NCBI GenBank assembly: GCA_009760885.1
Contig: CM019696.1
Location: 43,804,358-43,868,357, forward strand
Reading direction: 5' to 3'
DNA: 64,000 nucleotides
DNA from: Achatina immaculata
Taxonomy: Eukaryota > Mollusca > Gastropoda > Stylommatophora > Achatinidae
Numbering within the stretch: position 1 is the stretch's first letter; every line of letters begins with the position of its first letter. The position numbers were made by a program, and so were the translations under genes. Below the pieces are notes generated by a model that saw only the letters and a list, made by a program, of their open reading frames with translations, was not told the origin of the DNA and searched no databases. This document shows positions 52,752 through 64,000 of this stretch, one piece after another.

Positions 52752-52905
52752 GTCTGAAAGTCAACCCGGCTTCTCTGTCTTTCATGTCACAAAATTAATG
52801 TCTGAAAGTCAACCCGGCTTCTCTGTCTTTCATGTCACAAAATTAATGTCTGAAAGTCAACCCGGCTTCTCTGTCTTTCATGTCACAAAATTAATGTCTG
52901 AAAAC
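52752..52905. repeat. 48-bp array, three units
   Basis: ATGTCTGAAAGTCAACCCGG plus CTTCTCTGTCTTTCATGTCA, three exact units. The unit is 16 codons, hence the open frame. Confidence 0.92.
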
Positions 52906-53113
52906 CATGAAATCTATTTTAAAAAAAGAGACAATAACTTATTTGTCTGTTCAATACTGCAAAATGAAATTTACAGCATTAAGATAAAGTTGGATATCCT
53001 TCCATGCAGTTTGTGTCAGTTTGTATTTATCCCACAAACCGAGTGAGTAACACAGTGGCTAGGATTGTCAAAATTCTGAAAATACAAACATTACTTACTT
53101 CCCAAGATCACGT

Positions 53114-53155
<42 letters not shown>

Positions 53156-53157
53156 AT

Positions 53158-54055
53158 GTGCAATGTCTAACAAAACTCATCGCACAAAAAGTATACCAAT
53201 TAGCTAAAATTAAGCACTTCATAGATCAAGACACTGGGAAGACATATTACATAGTTCATATACAAACACATTTAGACTATTGCTCAACAGTTTGGGATGG
53301 TTGCTCAGTGTCAAATACAAAGAGGCTTTGCTCTCTCCAAAAGCGAGCAGTAAAGCTTATTAGTGACAAAGATCAAGCACAAACAACTAATCATCACAAA
53401 CGTATCAAAATACTACCTCTTAAGAACAGGTTCCTCTTCAACAAAGCCAAGTTAGTACATCAAATTCTTTCACGGCATGCCCCGCCTTATCTATGGAACC
53501 TGTTTAAATTTAGCCCAAAGTGCAGCCAACGCTTGAACAACATATGTCTTTCAAAACCTAGACTTGATCTTTACAAGAAAAGCTTTAGTTATTCTGCTGC
53601 TCATCTTTGGAATACCCTCCCATCCTATATAAAAAATATAAATTATACTCCCTCCTACAACTACAAGCTTTCCCAATATCTATTTGATGTCGACTACATG
53701 CCTCCATGAACTATAAAACTTAAAAGTTATCTTAAGCTGCTCTTACAGACACCGAATACAATTAATTGTTTTCTGAATAGTCCCGAAAATTTTGTTTAGT
53801 AGATAGTCATTTATAATGTATGTAGTTACTTTGTACTGAGTGAATGTTTAAGAGCGAAACGTAAATGTTATATTTTATTTTATGTCTCTCAGCTTCAATG
53901 TTAATTATGTTTGTTATATGAACAGCATATTTGTAGAATGTCTGGAATAGAGTGAAAGATGTATGATAAAGGGCAAAATGTCAGACGGGCCTGCGTGCCC
54001 AATTCTCAACCCTTTTGAAATAAAGATCAATCAATCACTCAATCAATCAATCAAT
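53158..54055 (+). mobile_element. CR1/L2-like LINE 3' fragment with (AATC)n tail
   Basis: The open frame to 53709 carries THLDYCSTVW, LCSLQKRAVKLI, LPLKNRFLFNKAKLV, PRLDLYKKSFSYSAAHLWNTLP and ends near KLSQYLFDVDY: the domain that follows RT in CR1/L2-type LINEs. The 3' UTR ends in AATAAAG and an AATC tail. It is truncated at a (CT)n run (53117-53156). Confidence 0.83.
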
Positions 54056-54696
54056 CTCTCTCTCTCTCTCACACACACACACGCCTCACGCACACACGTA
54101 CACACAAACAAAAACAAAAGATAACATTTTCTTGGAAGACAACCCATTTTCCGAAGACATTCCTCGACAAGTCTGATGAAAGATTTTCGGGAAATGGAAA
54201 CGGAGAAAAACACATGAAAGTATATTCTAGTTTCAAGAGCACGTAGCCGTATTTTCAAATGATTGAAGGGGAACCATCTGATAACTAATACTGCGAAATA
54301 TATGGCTGTAGACGTCTACAAAAAGTGGATATTTGTTTATAGATCTCAGTTAAAGCTAGTGCCAGCGCCAGCCCGTCGTGTTTATCTGCTCCTACTTTGT
54401 TATAAAACTTTCTTGTTTTGCTTCGCTTTGTAGAGAATCACGCCATGTGATGGATGTCATCAATCAATCCATGAATCTGTGTACCACGTGCTTGTTCCTG
54501 TGCTGTGTGACGTCATAACATCTTTAGACAACCGTCCTGACGATTTCCTTTGGTAGCGACGCCATCAATGCCTGAAGTCTTGTAGCTACAGGTTGGTTTG
54601 TTTTGTGAGATCATGGAGCCGAACATAGAACCTCGCTATATCTCAGAGTCTTAGCGATGTTTGTGTGTCTCATCATTGTCCACTGACTGTTGCCAT

Positions 54697-55345
54697 GACC
54701 ATTCATTCATTCATTCATTCATTTGTATGACCCTTGCGGAACTTTGTCTCCCTAACAGGTCTCCTGTAGGCCTCTCGTTGTGAGCAAGATGGCCTGCTGC
54801 TGATGCATCCATTTTTAGATCATCAACGATGTCTTGCAGTCATCTTCGCCTTGATCTTCCTCTCTTTCTTTTTCCCATTATGTACCCTTCCAAGATGGTT
54901 TTCTCTAGATTCTACATGTTTCTACATGTTTCTCTCACAGTCTCTCCGTAAATGTTCTACATGTTTCTCTCACAGTCTCTCCGTAAATGCTCTACATGTT
55001 TCTCTCACAGTCTCTCCGTAAATGTTCTACATGTTTCTCTCACAGTCTCTCCGTAAATGTTCTACATGTTTCTCTCACAGTCTCTCCGTAAATGTTCTAC
55101 ATGTTTCTCTCACAGTCTCTCCGTAAATGTTCTACATGTTTCTCTCACAGTCTCTCCGTAAATGTGTCCAAAATATTTAAGTTTTCTCTCTTTAATCCTC
55201 TTTACTAGCCAGCCTTCTTCAATGTTAAGTTCTTGTAGTATGGATATGTCATGACCCGACACGTTAATAATTGTTGGTCATCTTACTTCACAATTTGGTG
55301 TCTTTCTCTGTGTCTTTAATCAGACAGTTCTTAATTCTTATTTCG
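54697..55345 (-). mobile_element. LINE C-terminal remnant split by a 35-bp array
   Basis: On the minus strand: ILQELNIEEGWLVKRIKERK and LKYFGHIYGETVRETC at about 55250-55150, then the array, then IMGKRKRGRSRRR and LQDIVDDLKMDASAAGHL (54890-54790). The 3' tail is (AATG)n at 54703-54725. It belongs to a different LINE family from RTE copies 1-6. Confidence 0.72.
54900..55165. repeat. Minisatellite, 35 bp, seeded in the LINE GHIYGET segment
   Basis: Units TCTACATGTTTCTCTCACAG plus TCTCTCCGTAAATGT. The unit is the complement of GHIYGETVRETCR coding sequence. A second block with CCGTGAATG occurs at 55365-55580. Confidence 0.92.
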
Positions 55346-55364
55346 TAGCACTTGACAGTGTCTG

Positions 55365-55580
55365 AATGTTTCTCTCACAGTCTCTCCGTGAATGTTCTAG
55401 ATGTTTCTCTCACAGTCTCTCCGTGAATGTTCTACATGTTTCTCTCATAGTCTCTCCGTGAATGTTCTAGATGTTTCTCTCACAGCCTCTCCGCGAATGT
55501 TCTAGATGTTTCTCTCACAGTCTCTCCGTGAATGTTCTAGATGTTTCTCTCACAGTCTCTCCGTCAGTGTTCTAGAGCAG
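55365..55580. repeat. Minisatellite, 35 bp, second block
   Basis: Same unit as 54900-55165 but with GTGAATGTTCTAGATG. It is separated from the first block by LINE sequence. Confidence 0.92.
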
Positions 55581-55789
55581 CGACCGACATTTTCTCCGTG
55601 ACAAAACCAAAATATGTATTCCCTAGCAGTTTTTGAGCTTAATGTCTTGTTTTGCTTCATTTTTCCAAGTCAAGATTTTCTTACCGTAATGTTTGATCCG
55701 TTTGTTTACTGGCTGTCAGATCAATAAGCAGAGAATAAAGAATTATTTATGTACCTCTGGTCTCTCTATCACAGACAGTCTGCCCCAGT

Positions 55790-57110
55790 ATCTTTACCAC
55801 AGTCAGTCTGTTGCAGTCACTCTATCACAGACAGATACTCCAAGTCTCTCTAGCACAGTCAGTAAGTCCAAGTCTCTCTAGCACAGTCAGTAAGTCCAAG
55901 TCTCTCTAGCACAGTCATTAAGTCCAAGTCTCTCTATCACAGTCAGTATGTCCAAGTCACTTTATCACATTCAGTAAGTCCAAGTCTTTCTATCTCAGTC
56001 CAAGTCACTATATCACAAATAGTAAGTCCAAGTCTCGCTACCACAGTGAGTACGTCCAGTTCTGTCTATCACAATTAGTAAGTTCAACTCACTCTATCAC
56101 AGTCTGTAAGTCCAAGTCACTCTATCATAGACAGTAAATCCAAGTCCATTTATCACAGTTGGTAAGTCCAAGTCTCTCTGTCAGTCAGTACGTCCCAGTC
56201 GCTCCATCACATGCAGTAAGTCCAAGTCACTCTATCACACACAGTAAGTCCAATTCACTCTATCACACACAGTAAGTCCAAGTCACTCTATCACAGTTGG
56301 TAAGTCCAATTCTCTCTGTCAGTCAGTAAGTCCAAGTCGCTCTATCACACACAGTAAGTCCAATTCACTCTATCACAGTTGGTAAGTCCAAGTCGCTCTA
56401 TCACATACAGTAAGTCCAAGTCGCTCTATCACACACAGTAAGTCCAAGTCGCTCTATCACAGTTGGTAAGTCCAAGTCGCTCTATCACATACAGTAAGTC
56501 CAATTCACTCTATCACACACAGTAAGTCCAAGTCGCTCTATCACACACAGTAAGTCCAAGTCGCTCTATCACAGTTGGTAAGTCCAAGTCGCTCTATCAC
56601 ATACAGTAAGTCCAAGTCGCTCTATCACACACAGTAAGTCCAATTCACTCTATCACATACAGTAAGACCAAGTCACTCTATCACAGTTGGTAAGTCCAAG
56701 TCTCTCTGTCAGTCAGTAAGTCCAAATCTCTCTATCACACACAGCAAGTCCAAATCTCTCTATCGCAGACAGTAAGTCCAAGTCTCTCTATCACAGTCAG
56801 TAAGTCCAAGTCTCTCTGTCACAGACAAGTAAGTCCAAGTCTCTCTATCACAGACAGTAAGTCCAAGTCTCTCTATCACAGTCAGTTAGTCCAAGTCTCT
56901 CTGTCACAGACAGTAAGCCGAAGTCTCTCTATCACCGACAACCAGTTCGTCTCTCTACAACAGATATTCAGTCCAAGTCTCTCTGCCACAGAGAATTAGT
57001 CCAAGACTCCCTACCACAGAAGTCCATTTCTCTACCACAGACAGTCCAAGTCTCTATCACAGCCAGTCAGTCCAAATCTCTCTACCACAGACAATCAGCA
57101 AAGTGGTGTT
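55790..57110. repeat. Degenerate 28-bp array, first block
   Basis: About 45 units of AGTCCAAGTCTCTCTATCAC plus AGTCAGTA. Higher-order blocks of three units (CACACAG, GTTGG, CATACAG variants) appear at 56200-56700. It resumes at 58195. Confidence 0.92.
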
Positions 57111-58195
57111 TCTATTTGTATTAGTGTATTTCCTACACACTAACATAAAACACGTGATTTTCTCACACACAGTGGCTAACTGTCTTAAAGTGTTGAACTC
57201 TTCATTCACTATTACAACGTCACTATTTACAGAGTAGATTTACTTTACTGCTACACAAGTGACACACAAGACGTCACATTATTATACCCCGTGTGACAAC
57301 GACAACCAAGGAGGACAACCACTACATTTCCGTACACGAACATGACCAGTTACATGTAATCAACTCACTCAACACCACAGCTGACACTCAACATGATCCA
57401 ATTATCACAGGAAGTACAGAAATCACAAAAGTTTAATGATGAACTCCCATTTGTTAAATGCGTGTTGTAAGTAGATGTAGCGCGTAACTGATGGAAACAT
57501 TAACTTGAGGATATAAGAATGATCCGGGAGATTAGCGTCGTCATGGGACCCACCCATTCATACAACATCATAAAAAACATACTAACTTCATATACACTGG
57601 AAAACTCCAACACAGTCTTCCAACACAGAATGACATTTTTTGTCCTAAAAAGGACAATCAGCTACAACAATACATAAATAACTTTACAACCTTGTGTCCT
57701 AAAAAGGACTCTGATACTTCTAAACATAGTCACTCTCATCCTAATCCTAATCTTATCCTATCATAATCATACAATCCTGTCATCATATAACATCATATAA
57801 TATCCTGACTTTGACTCTCTCTGAGCCTTAAATATTCCTTACACAATCTTCCTAAGTTTCCCGAATATTCCATCATGAAGCACTATATTCACATGAATTT
57901 ACCTGTTTTTATAAACTTTAGTTTCTAAAAACAAACAATTCCCTAAAAAGTAAAATCTTTAAATACTAAATTTAGTCTGTTATGTAAACAATAGACAATC
58001 CTAAGTTGACACTTTAACTTTCTCTAACCTAATCTCAGATATCCCGTGCAAATTTAGTACCCGTCAAAGTTACCTGAGCTGAATAACTTTCTATTTTCAC
58101 ATGAACAAAAAAAAGTGAATATTACAAGTGACTGAACCAAGTACCCTTACATTTTAAAGATTATTCCTTCCCTTTGGCTGATCTTAACAATATAC
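57110..58195. other. Non-repetitive spacer inside the 28-bp satellite region
   Basis: AT-rich, about 1.1 kb. CCTAAAAAGGACA occurs twice near 57640-57710. I see no coding potential; it may be a transposon I do not recognise. Confidence 0.5.
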
Positions 58196-58505
58196 TATCA
58201 CATCAGTCCAAGCCCCTATCACAGTCAGTCAGTCAAAGTATCTCCCTACAGTCAGTCCAAGTATCTCTACCACAGACAGTCAGTACATGTCTCTGTACAA
58301 CATACATTCAGTCCAAGTCTCTCTATCACAGACAGACAGTTCAAGTCTCTCTATCATAGACAGACAATCCAAGTCTCTATCACAGATAGACATTCCAAGT
58401 CTCTCTATCACAGACAGATAGTCCAAGTCTCTATATCACAGACAGTTAGTCCATGTCTCTGTACAACAGACATTCAGCCCAAGTCTCTCTGTCACAGACA
58501 GTTCA
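58195..58505. repeat. Degenerate 28-bp array, second block
   Basis: Same family as 55790-57110, more diverged. Confidence 0.88.
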
Positions 58506-58724
58506 CATTTAGTCTAATGTTTAAGTTACAACATTATAAGAAATAAAGATGAGACACATAAAGTTAATATACCTATACTAAACAAGTTATTCACATGTCC
58601 ATACCTCCTCTGTGTGTGTTGTGATAATATCTCCACATTTTTCTAACTATGGCATAGAAAGACATGTGTTTTTATTTTATACCAGTCATTACTACTCGTA
58701 AAGATAAAAGGTAACATTCCCGTT

Positions 58725-58975
58725 TCCATGCCATTAAGGCATATTGGGGAATACGGTGTTAGGCCCGTATTTTCCATGACCTTCGGCACATGAAAGTGTG
58801 ATATGGTCAGTATCACGCCTGGTCGCTTTACCTTCCCAAATTTGTCTGGTACCCATTTTTAGAGGCTGGATCGACCCCAGGGCCTTTTTGGTGTGTAGCA
58901 GAAAAAATCCCACGGCCGGGATTGAACTCGGCACAACCAGATTAGTAAACGCGCGATTATTACTCGTAGGTCAAT
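58725..58975 (-). mobile_element. tRNA-derived SINE
   Basis: On the minus strand a tRNA-like head with box B (GAGTTCAATCCCGGCCGTGG) at about 58935-58910 is followed by a body (GGGTCGATCCAGCCTC, GTGCCGAAGGTCATGG). Box A is poorly kept. The 66-codon frame over it is not a gene. Confidence 0.6.
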
Positions 58976-59047
58976 AAATATTAAACTAAATTTTATCTGT
59001 CACTATCTTTTTTTTTTAGACTGAATAGGCCCAGGCCGATAATCTTC

Positions 59048-60028
59048 GCAAGGACGTGAACATTTGGCAAGAGAGCGCAGGACGTGAACATTTGGCAAGA
59101 GAGCGCAGGACGTGAACATTTGGCAAGAGAGCGCAGGACGTGAACATTTGGCAGGTGAACGCAGGACGTGAATATTTGGCAAGAGAGCGCAGGACGTGAA
59201 CATTTGGCAGGAGAGCGCAGGACGTGAATATTTGGCAAGAGAACGCAGGACGTGAACATTTGGCAGGAGAGCGCAGGACGTGAATATTTGGCAAGAGAAC
59301 GCAGGACGTGAACATTTGGCAAGAGAGCGCAGGACGTGAATATTTGGCAAGAGAGCGCAGGACGTGAACATTTGGCAAGAGAGCGCAGGACGTGAATATT
59401 TGGCAGGAGAGCGCAGGACGTGAATATTTGGCAAGAGAGCGCAGGACGTGAATATTTGGCAAGAGAACGCAGGACGTGAATATTTGGCAAGAGAACGCAG
59501 GACGTGAATATTTGGCAAGAGAACGCAGGACGTGAACATTTGGCAGGAGAGCGCAGGGCGTGAATATTTGGCAAGAGAGCGCAGGACGTGAATATTTGGC
59601 AAGAGAACGCAGGACGTGAACATTTGGCAGGAGAGCGCAGGACGTGAATATTTGGCAAGAGAGCGCAGGACGTGAATATTTGGCAAGAGAACGCAGGACG
59701 TGAACATTTGGCAGGAGAGCGCAGGACGTGAATATTTGGCAAGAGAGCGCAGGACGTGAATATTTGGCAGGAGAGCGCAGGGCGTGAATATTTGGCAAGA
59801 GAGCGCAGGACGTGAACATTTGGCAGGAGAGCGCAGGACGTGAATATTTGGCAGGAGAGCGCAGGACGTGAATATTTGGCAAGAGAACGCAGGACGTGAA
59901 TATTTGGCAGGAGAGCGCAGGGCGTGAATATTTGGCAAGAGAACGCAGGACGTGAATATTTGGCAAGAGAACGCAGGACGTGAACATTTGGCAGGAGAGC
60001 GCAGGACGTGAACATTTGGCAGGAGAGC
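59048..60028. repeat. Minisatellite, 28 bp, upstream of the second heparanase-like exon
   Basis: About 35 units of GCAGGACGTGAACATTTGGC plus AAGAGAGC. The unit has no stop in any minus-strand frame, so three overlapping frames of 311-377 codons appear; they are shadows. It ends about 60 bases before the ATG at 60091. Confidence 0.96.
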
Positions 60029-60090
60029 AGTGTCACAAGCAGAGAAAAGATGGCCTGGTATCCTGCCTGAGGACAGCCTCGCTTAAGATC

Positions 60091-60299
60091 ATGGTCGAGG
60101 GTAGACTCAGTGGAACAAATCTGCAACTTGTCCTTACCCTACTTTGTTGTCTCCGCCACCAGGCTACAGGTTCAGATCCCGTCATATACAACCTCACTGT
60201 TGATGTGGAAGAACCGCTCTATTCTGTCGACAGACGCTTTCTTGGTGTCACCTTGGATACTTATTCGCATGCCAGGAGATGGCATTTGATCAAATTCCA
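60091..60299 (+). CDS. HPSE-like: Second heparanase-like gene, exon 1
   Basis: 209 bases: 69 codons plus two, the same end phase as exon 1 of the minus-strand gene. It starts MVEGRLSGTNLQLVLTLLCC, a plausible signal peptide. DPVIYNLTVDVEEPLYSVD followed by RRFLGVTLDTY matches the heparanase N-terminus (VVDLDFFTQEPLHLVSP, FLSVTIDA). The donor is TTCCA|GTAATG. It reads rightwards while the first gene reads leftwards. Exon 2 was not found before the 57-bp array and may lie beyond the window. A lone exon copy cannot be excluded. Confidence 0.68.
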
Positions 60300-61090
60300 G
60301 TAATGTATCTTTTTTTCTTGTAGGTTTTATCATGAAATCATTTACTTATTATCTCCGTTAATTTTTTTCTAAGAAAATGTTCACCAGCAGCGCGGGGCAT
60401 TGTTTTGTGGTAAGTACTGCCTCATAATGATAATGAACATCACGATAATATCCTTCAGTCGCAGGACGTTATTATTATTACATCAAATAGTGAACATAGT
60501 CGTTATTTTTGTTGTGATGTTATTGTTGTGGTTCCAGTGGTGTTGTTATTGCTGTCGTTGTTGTTCTTGTTGTTATGTTTTTGCTGTGGTTGTCGGTGTT
60601 CTTGTTGTTGATTTTGTTGTTATATTATTGTTGCTGCTATTGTTGTTGCTTTTGATATTTTTGTTGTTGCACAAACACATCTACATACATACAAACATGC
60701 ATATATACAAGCATACAGGCAAACAAACACCTATACACAGAAAATGATGGTATCTAATGATGAGTGTTTTTGTAAACTTACTGGAGTATGTCTCCGGTGT
60801 TACCCGGCGTTGTCCGGTGTTCTAGTATATGTGATAGAATAAGCGATAGTTACGGTAAGGGGGAGATAAGCTATTTAAGAAGAAAAGTGAGCTGAGTAGA
60901 AGTAGCCTTCACCTGTTAGTCAACGGGATAATCTATTCGGGAACTTACGGGGTCAAAGGTTAGAGCATGCCCTACCAAAACTGACAACTGCAAAGCTGCA
61001 CACAAAAGCACGGAGACTAAACACATTGGAAGGAGCAGACAGCACGCGCAGAAGTGAGAGATTAACGGTCAGTATAAGTTTAGGCAGAGC
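60300..61090. other. Spacer or intron 1 of the second heparanase-like gene
   Basis: Contains a GTT-rich low-complexity stretch (60505-60670) and, near 60790-60825, an inverted Helitron-like end (ACCCGGCGTTGTCCGGTGT). A strong donor GTAAGT at 60409 follows a short stretch after TTTTTTTCTAAG, but I could not assign an exon. Confidence 0.45.
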
Positions 61091-61094
61091 AAGG

Positions 61095-64000
61095 ACTAGA
61101 AGAGAAAGACTGTTAGAGAAAATGTTAGTTTAAGTTTAGGTTAGAGAAAGGATTAGAAGAGAGACTGTTAGAGAAAATGTTAGTTTAAGTTTAGGTTGAA
61201 GCAAGGACAAGAAGGGAGAGACTGTTAGAGAAAATGTTAGTTTAAGTTTAGGTTAGAGCAAGGACAAGAAGGGAGAGACTGTTAGAGAAAATGTTAGTTT
61301 AAGTTTAGGTAAAGCAAGGACTAGAAGAGAGACTGTTAGAGAAAATGTTATTTTAAGTTTAGGTTAGAGCAAGGACAAGAAGGGAGAGACTGTTAGAGAA
61401 AATGTTAGTTTAAGTTTAGGTTAGAGCAAGGACAAGAAGGGAGAGACTGTTAGAGAAAATGTTAGTTTAAGTTTAGGTTAGGGCAAGGACTAGAAGAGAG
61501 ACTGTTAGAGAAAATGTTAGTTTAAGTTTAGGTTAGAGCAAGGACAAGAAGGGAGAGACTGTTAGAGAAAATGTTAGTTTAAGTTTAGGTAGAGCAAGGA
61601 CAAGAAGGGAGAGATTGTTAGAGAAAATGTTAGTTTAAGTTTAGGTTTAGAGCAAGGACAAGAAGGGAGAGACTGTTAGAGAAAATGTTAGTTTAAGTTT
61701 AGGTTAGAGGAAGGACAAGATGGGAGAGACTGTTAGAGAAAATGTTAGTTTAAGTTTAGGTTAGAGCAATGACTAGAAGAGAGACTGTTAGAGAAAATGT
61801 TAGTTTATGTTTAGGTTAGAGCAAGGACAAGATGGGAGAGACTGTTAGAGAAAATGTTAGTTTAAGTTTAGGTTAGAGAAAGGACTAAAAGAGAGACTGT
61901 TAGAGAAAATGTTAGTTTAAGTTTAGGTTAGGGCAAGGACAAGAAGGGAGAGACTGTTAGAGAAAATGTTAGTTTAAGTTTAGGTAAAGCAAGGACTAGA
62001 AGAGAGACTGTTAGAGAAAATGTTATTTTAAGTTTAGGTTAGAGCAAGGACAAGAAGGGAGAGACTGTTAGAGAAAATGTTAGTTTAAGTTTAGGTTAGA
62101 GCAAGGACAAGAAGGGAGAGACTGTTAGAGAAAATGTTAGTTTAAGTTTAGGTTAGGGCAAGGACTAGAAGAGAGACTGTTAGAGAAAATGTTAGTTTAA
62201 GTTTAGGTTAGAGGAAGGACAAGATGGGAGAGACTGTTAGAGAAAATGTTAGTTTAAGTTTAGGTAGAGCAAGGACAAGAAGGGAGAGATTGTTAGAGAA
62301 AATGTTAGTTTAAGTTTAGGTTTAGAGCAAGGACAAGAAGGGAGAGACTGTTAGAGAAAATGTTAGTTTAAGTTTAGGTTAGAGGAAGGACAAGATGGGA
62401 GAGACTGTTAGAGAAAATGTTAGTTTAAGTTTAGGTTAGAGCAATGACTAGAAGAGAGACTGTTAGAGAAAATGTTAGTTTAAGTTTAGGTTAGAGCAAG
62501 GACAAGATGGGAGAGACTGTTAGAGAAAATGTTAGTTTAAGTTTATGTTAGAGAAAGGACTAAAAGAGAGACTGTTAGAGAAAATGTTAGTTTAAGTTTA
62601 GGTTAGGGCAAGGACAAGAAGGGAGAGACTGTTAGAGAAAATGTTAGTTTAAGTTTAGGTTAGAGCAATGACTAGAAGAGAGACTGTTAGAGAAATTGTT
62701 AGTTTAAGTTTAGGTTAGGGCAAGGACAAGATGGGAGAGACTGTTAGAGAAAATGTTAGTTTAAGTTTAGGTTAGAGCAATGACTAGAAGAGAGACTGTT
62801 AGAGAAATTGTTAGTTTAAGTTTAGGTAGAGCAAGGACTAGAAGAGAGACTGTTAGAGAAAATGTTAGTTTAAGTTTAGGTTAGAGCAAGGACAAGAAGG
62901 GAGAGACTGTTAGAGAAAATGTTAGTTTAAGTTTAGGTTAGAGCAAGGACTAGAAGAGAGACTGTTAGAGAAAATGTTAGTTTATGTTTAGGTTAGAGCA
63001 AGGACAAGATGGGAGAGACTGTTAGAGAAAATGTTAGTTTAAGTTTAGGTTAGAGAAAGGACTAAAAGAGAGACTGTTAGAGAAAATGTTAGTTTAAGTT
63101 TAGGTTAGGGCAGGGACAAGAAGGGAGAGACTGTTAGAGAAAATGTTAGTTTAAGTTTAGGTTAGAGCAATGACTAGAAGAGAGACTGTTAGAGAAAATG
63201 TTAGTTTAAGTTTAGGTTAGAGCAAGGACAAGAAGGGAGAGTCTGTAAGAGAAAGTGTTAGTTTAAGTTTAGGTTAGAGGAAGGACAAGATGGGAGAGAC
63301 TGTTAGAGAAAATGTTAGTTTAAGTTTAGGTAGAGCAAGGACAAGAAGGGAGAGATTGTTAGAGAAAATGTTAGTTTAAATTTAGGTTTAGAGCAAGGAC
63401 AAGAAGGGAGAGACTGTTAGAGAAAATGTTAGTTTAAGTTTAGGTTAGAGGAAGGACAAGATGGGAGAGACTGTTAGAGAAAATGTTAGTTTAAGTTTAG
63501 GTTAGAGCAATGACTAGAAGAGAGACTGTTAGAGAAAATGTTAGTTTAAGTTTAGGTTAGAGCAAGGACAAGAAGGGAGAGACTGTTAGAGAAAATGTTA
63601 GTTTAAGTTTATGTTAGAGAAAGGACTAAAAGAGAGACTGTTAGAGAAAATGTTAGTTTAAGTTTAGGTTAGGGCAAGGACAAGAAGGGAGAGACTGTTA
63701 GAGAAAATGTTAGTTTAAGTTTAGGTTAGAGCAATGACTAGAAGAGAGACTGTTAGAGAAATTGTTAGTTTAAGTTTAGATAGAGCAAGGACTAGAAGAG
63801 AGACTGTTAGAGAAAATGTTAGTTTAAGTTTAGGTTAGAGCAATGACTAGAAGAGAGACTGTTAGAGAAAATGTTAGTTTAAGTTTAGGTTAGAGCAAGG
63901 ACAAGAAGGGAGAGTCTGTAAGAGAAAGTGTTAGTTTAAGTTTAGGTTAGAGGAAGGACAAGATGGGAGAGACTGTTAGAGAAAATGTTAGTTTAAGTTT
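61095..64000. repeat. Minisatellite, 57 bp (53-bp variant), runs off the end
   Basis: About 52 units of GTTAGAGAAAATGTTAGTTT plus AAGTTTAGGTTAGAGCAAGG and ACAAGAAGGGAGAGACT, alternating with a 53-bp form (GACTAGAAGAGAGACT). Multi-unit blocks recur (61300-61900 and 61980-62600), so higher-order amplification occurred. Confidence 0.97.

Noticed and set aside
58734..58934. 66-codon frame with GFFLLHTKKALGSIQP
   Set aside because: It lies on a tRNA-derived SINE.
58993..60126. Three minus-strand frames of 311-377 codons
   Set aside because: Stop-free 28-bp array; all frames repeat the same peptide in different phase.
60362..60409. Possible exon 2 of the second heparanase-like gene before GTAAGT at 60409
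   Set aside because: Phase can be made to fit from TTCTAAG, but the peptide does not align convincingly with exon 2 of the first gene.

Overview
The window is eukaryotic genomic DNA, most likely from a lophotrochozoan and probably a mollusc. The grounds are GT-AG introns, Penelope-like elements with a GIY-YIG endonuclease, I/Nimb-like, RTE-like and CR1/L2-like LINE fragments, a tRNA-derived SINE and a Helitron-like end. The species cannot be named from sequence alone. There are no prokaryotic operons and no CRISPR. About 50 tandem arrays cover roughly 28-29 kb of the 64 kb by my own tally, and nearly all long open frames are shadows of these arrays.

The main find is a split gene on the minus strand. 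Nine exons (37213-37011, 32556-32405, 29988-29918, 24397-24331, 23772-23608, 22167-21990, 17750-17700, 13646-13446, 8217-8103) join in phase into 1203 bases, or 401 codons with no stop. They encode a signal peptide followed by most of a divergent heparanase (GH79-type) protein. The last exons must lie left of the window. All recognisable transposons between 8.1 and 37.2 kb sit in its introns. The nucleophile glutamate is kept, but the general acid/base glutamate position reads Asp and one heparin-binding basic cluster is lost, so catalysis is doubtful. A second, plus-strand first exon of the same type lies at 60091-60299 and ends in the same phase, so two paralogues appear to lie head to head, about 23 kb apart.

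Layout. 1-8.1 kb: an I/Nimb-like LINE (minus) blown apart by minisatellites, then 34- and 37-bp arrays. 8.1-13.6 kb: exon 9, two head-to-head RTE-like LINEs, arrays and exon 8. 13.5-21.9 kb: nested arrays, a 1.28/1.32-kb and a 1473-bp tandem duplication, exon 7. 21.9-24.4 kb: exons 6, 5 and 4. 24.8-26.7 kb: Penelope-like copy B. 27.2-29.9 kb: RTE-like copy 3. 29.9-37.4 kb: exons 3, 2 and 1, long arrays, Penelope-like copy C. 37.5-60 kb, between the genes: a 53-bp array, a Helitron-like element, LINE remnants, a compound inverted Penelope-like insertion (44.4-48.2 kb), more arrays and a SINE. 60-64 kb: exon 1 of the second heparanase-like gene and a 57-bp array that runs off the end.

Two themes recur. 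First, many arrays are amplified from the sequence beside them: LINE domains, or exon edges including splice sites. Second, the Penelope-like 3' regions carry a hammerhead-ribozyme-like motif whose stem I covaries between two subfamilies, although its core departs from the catalytic consensus.
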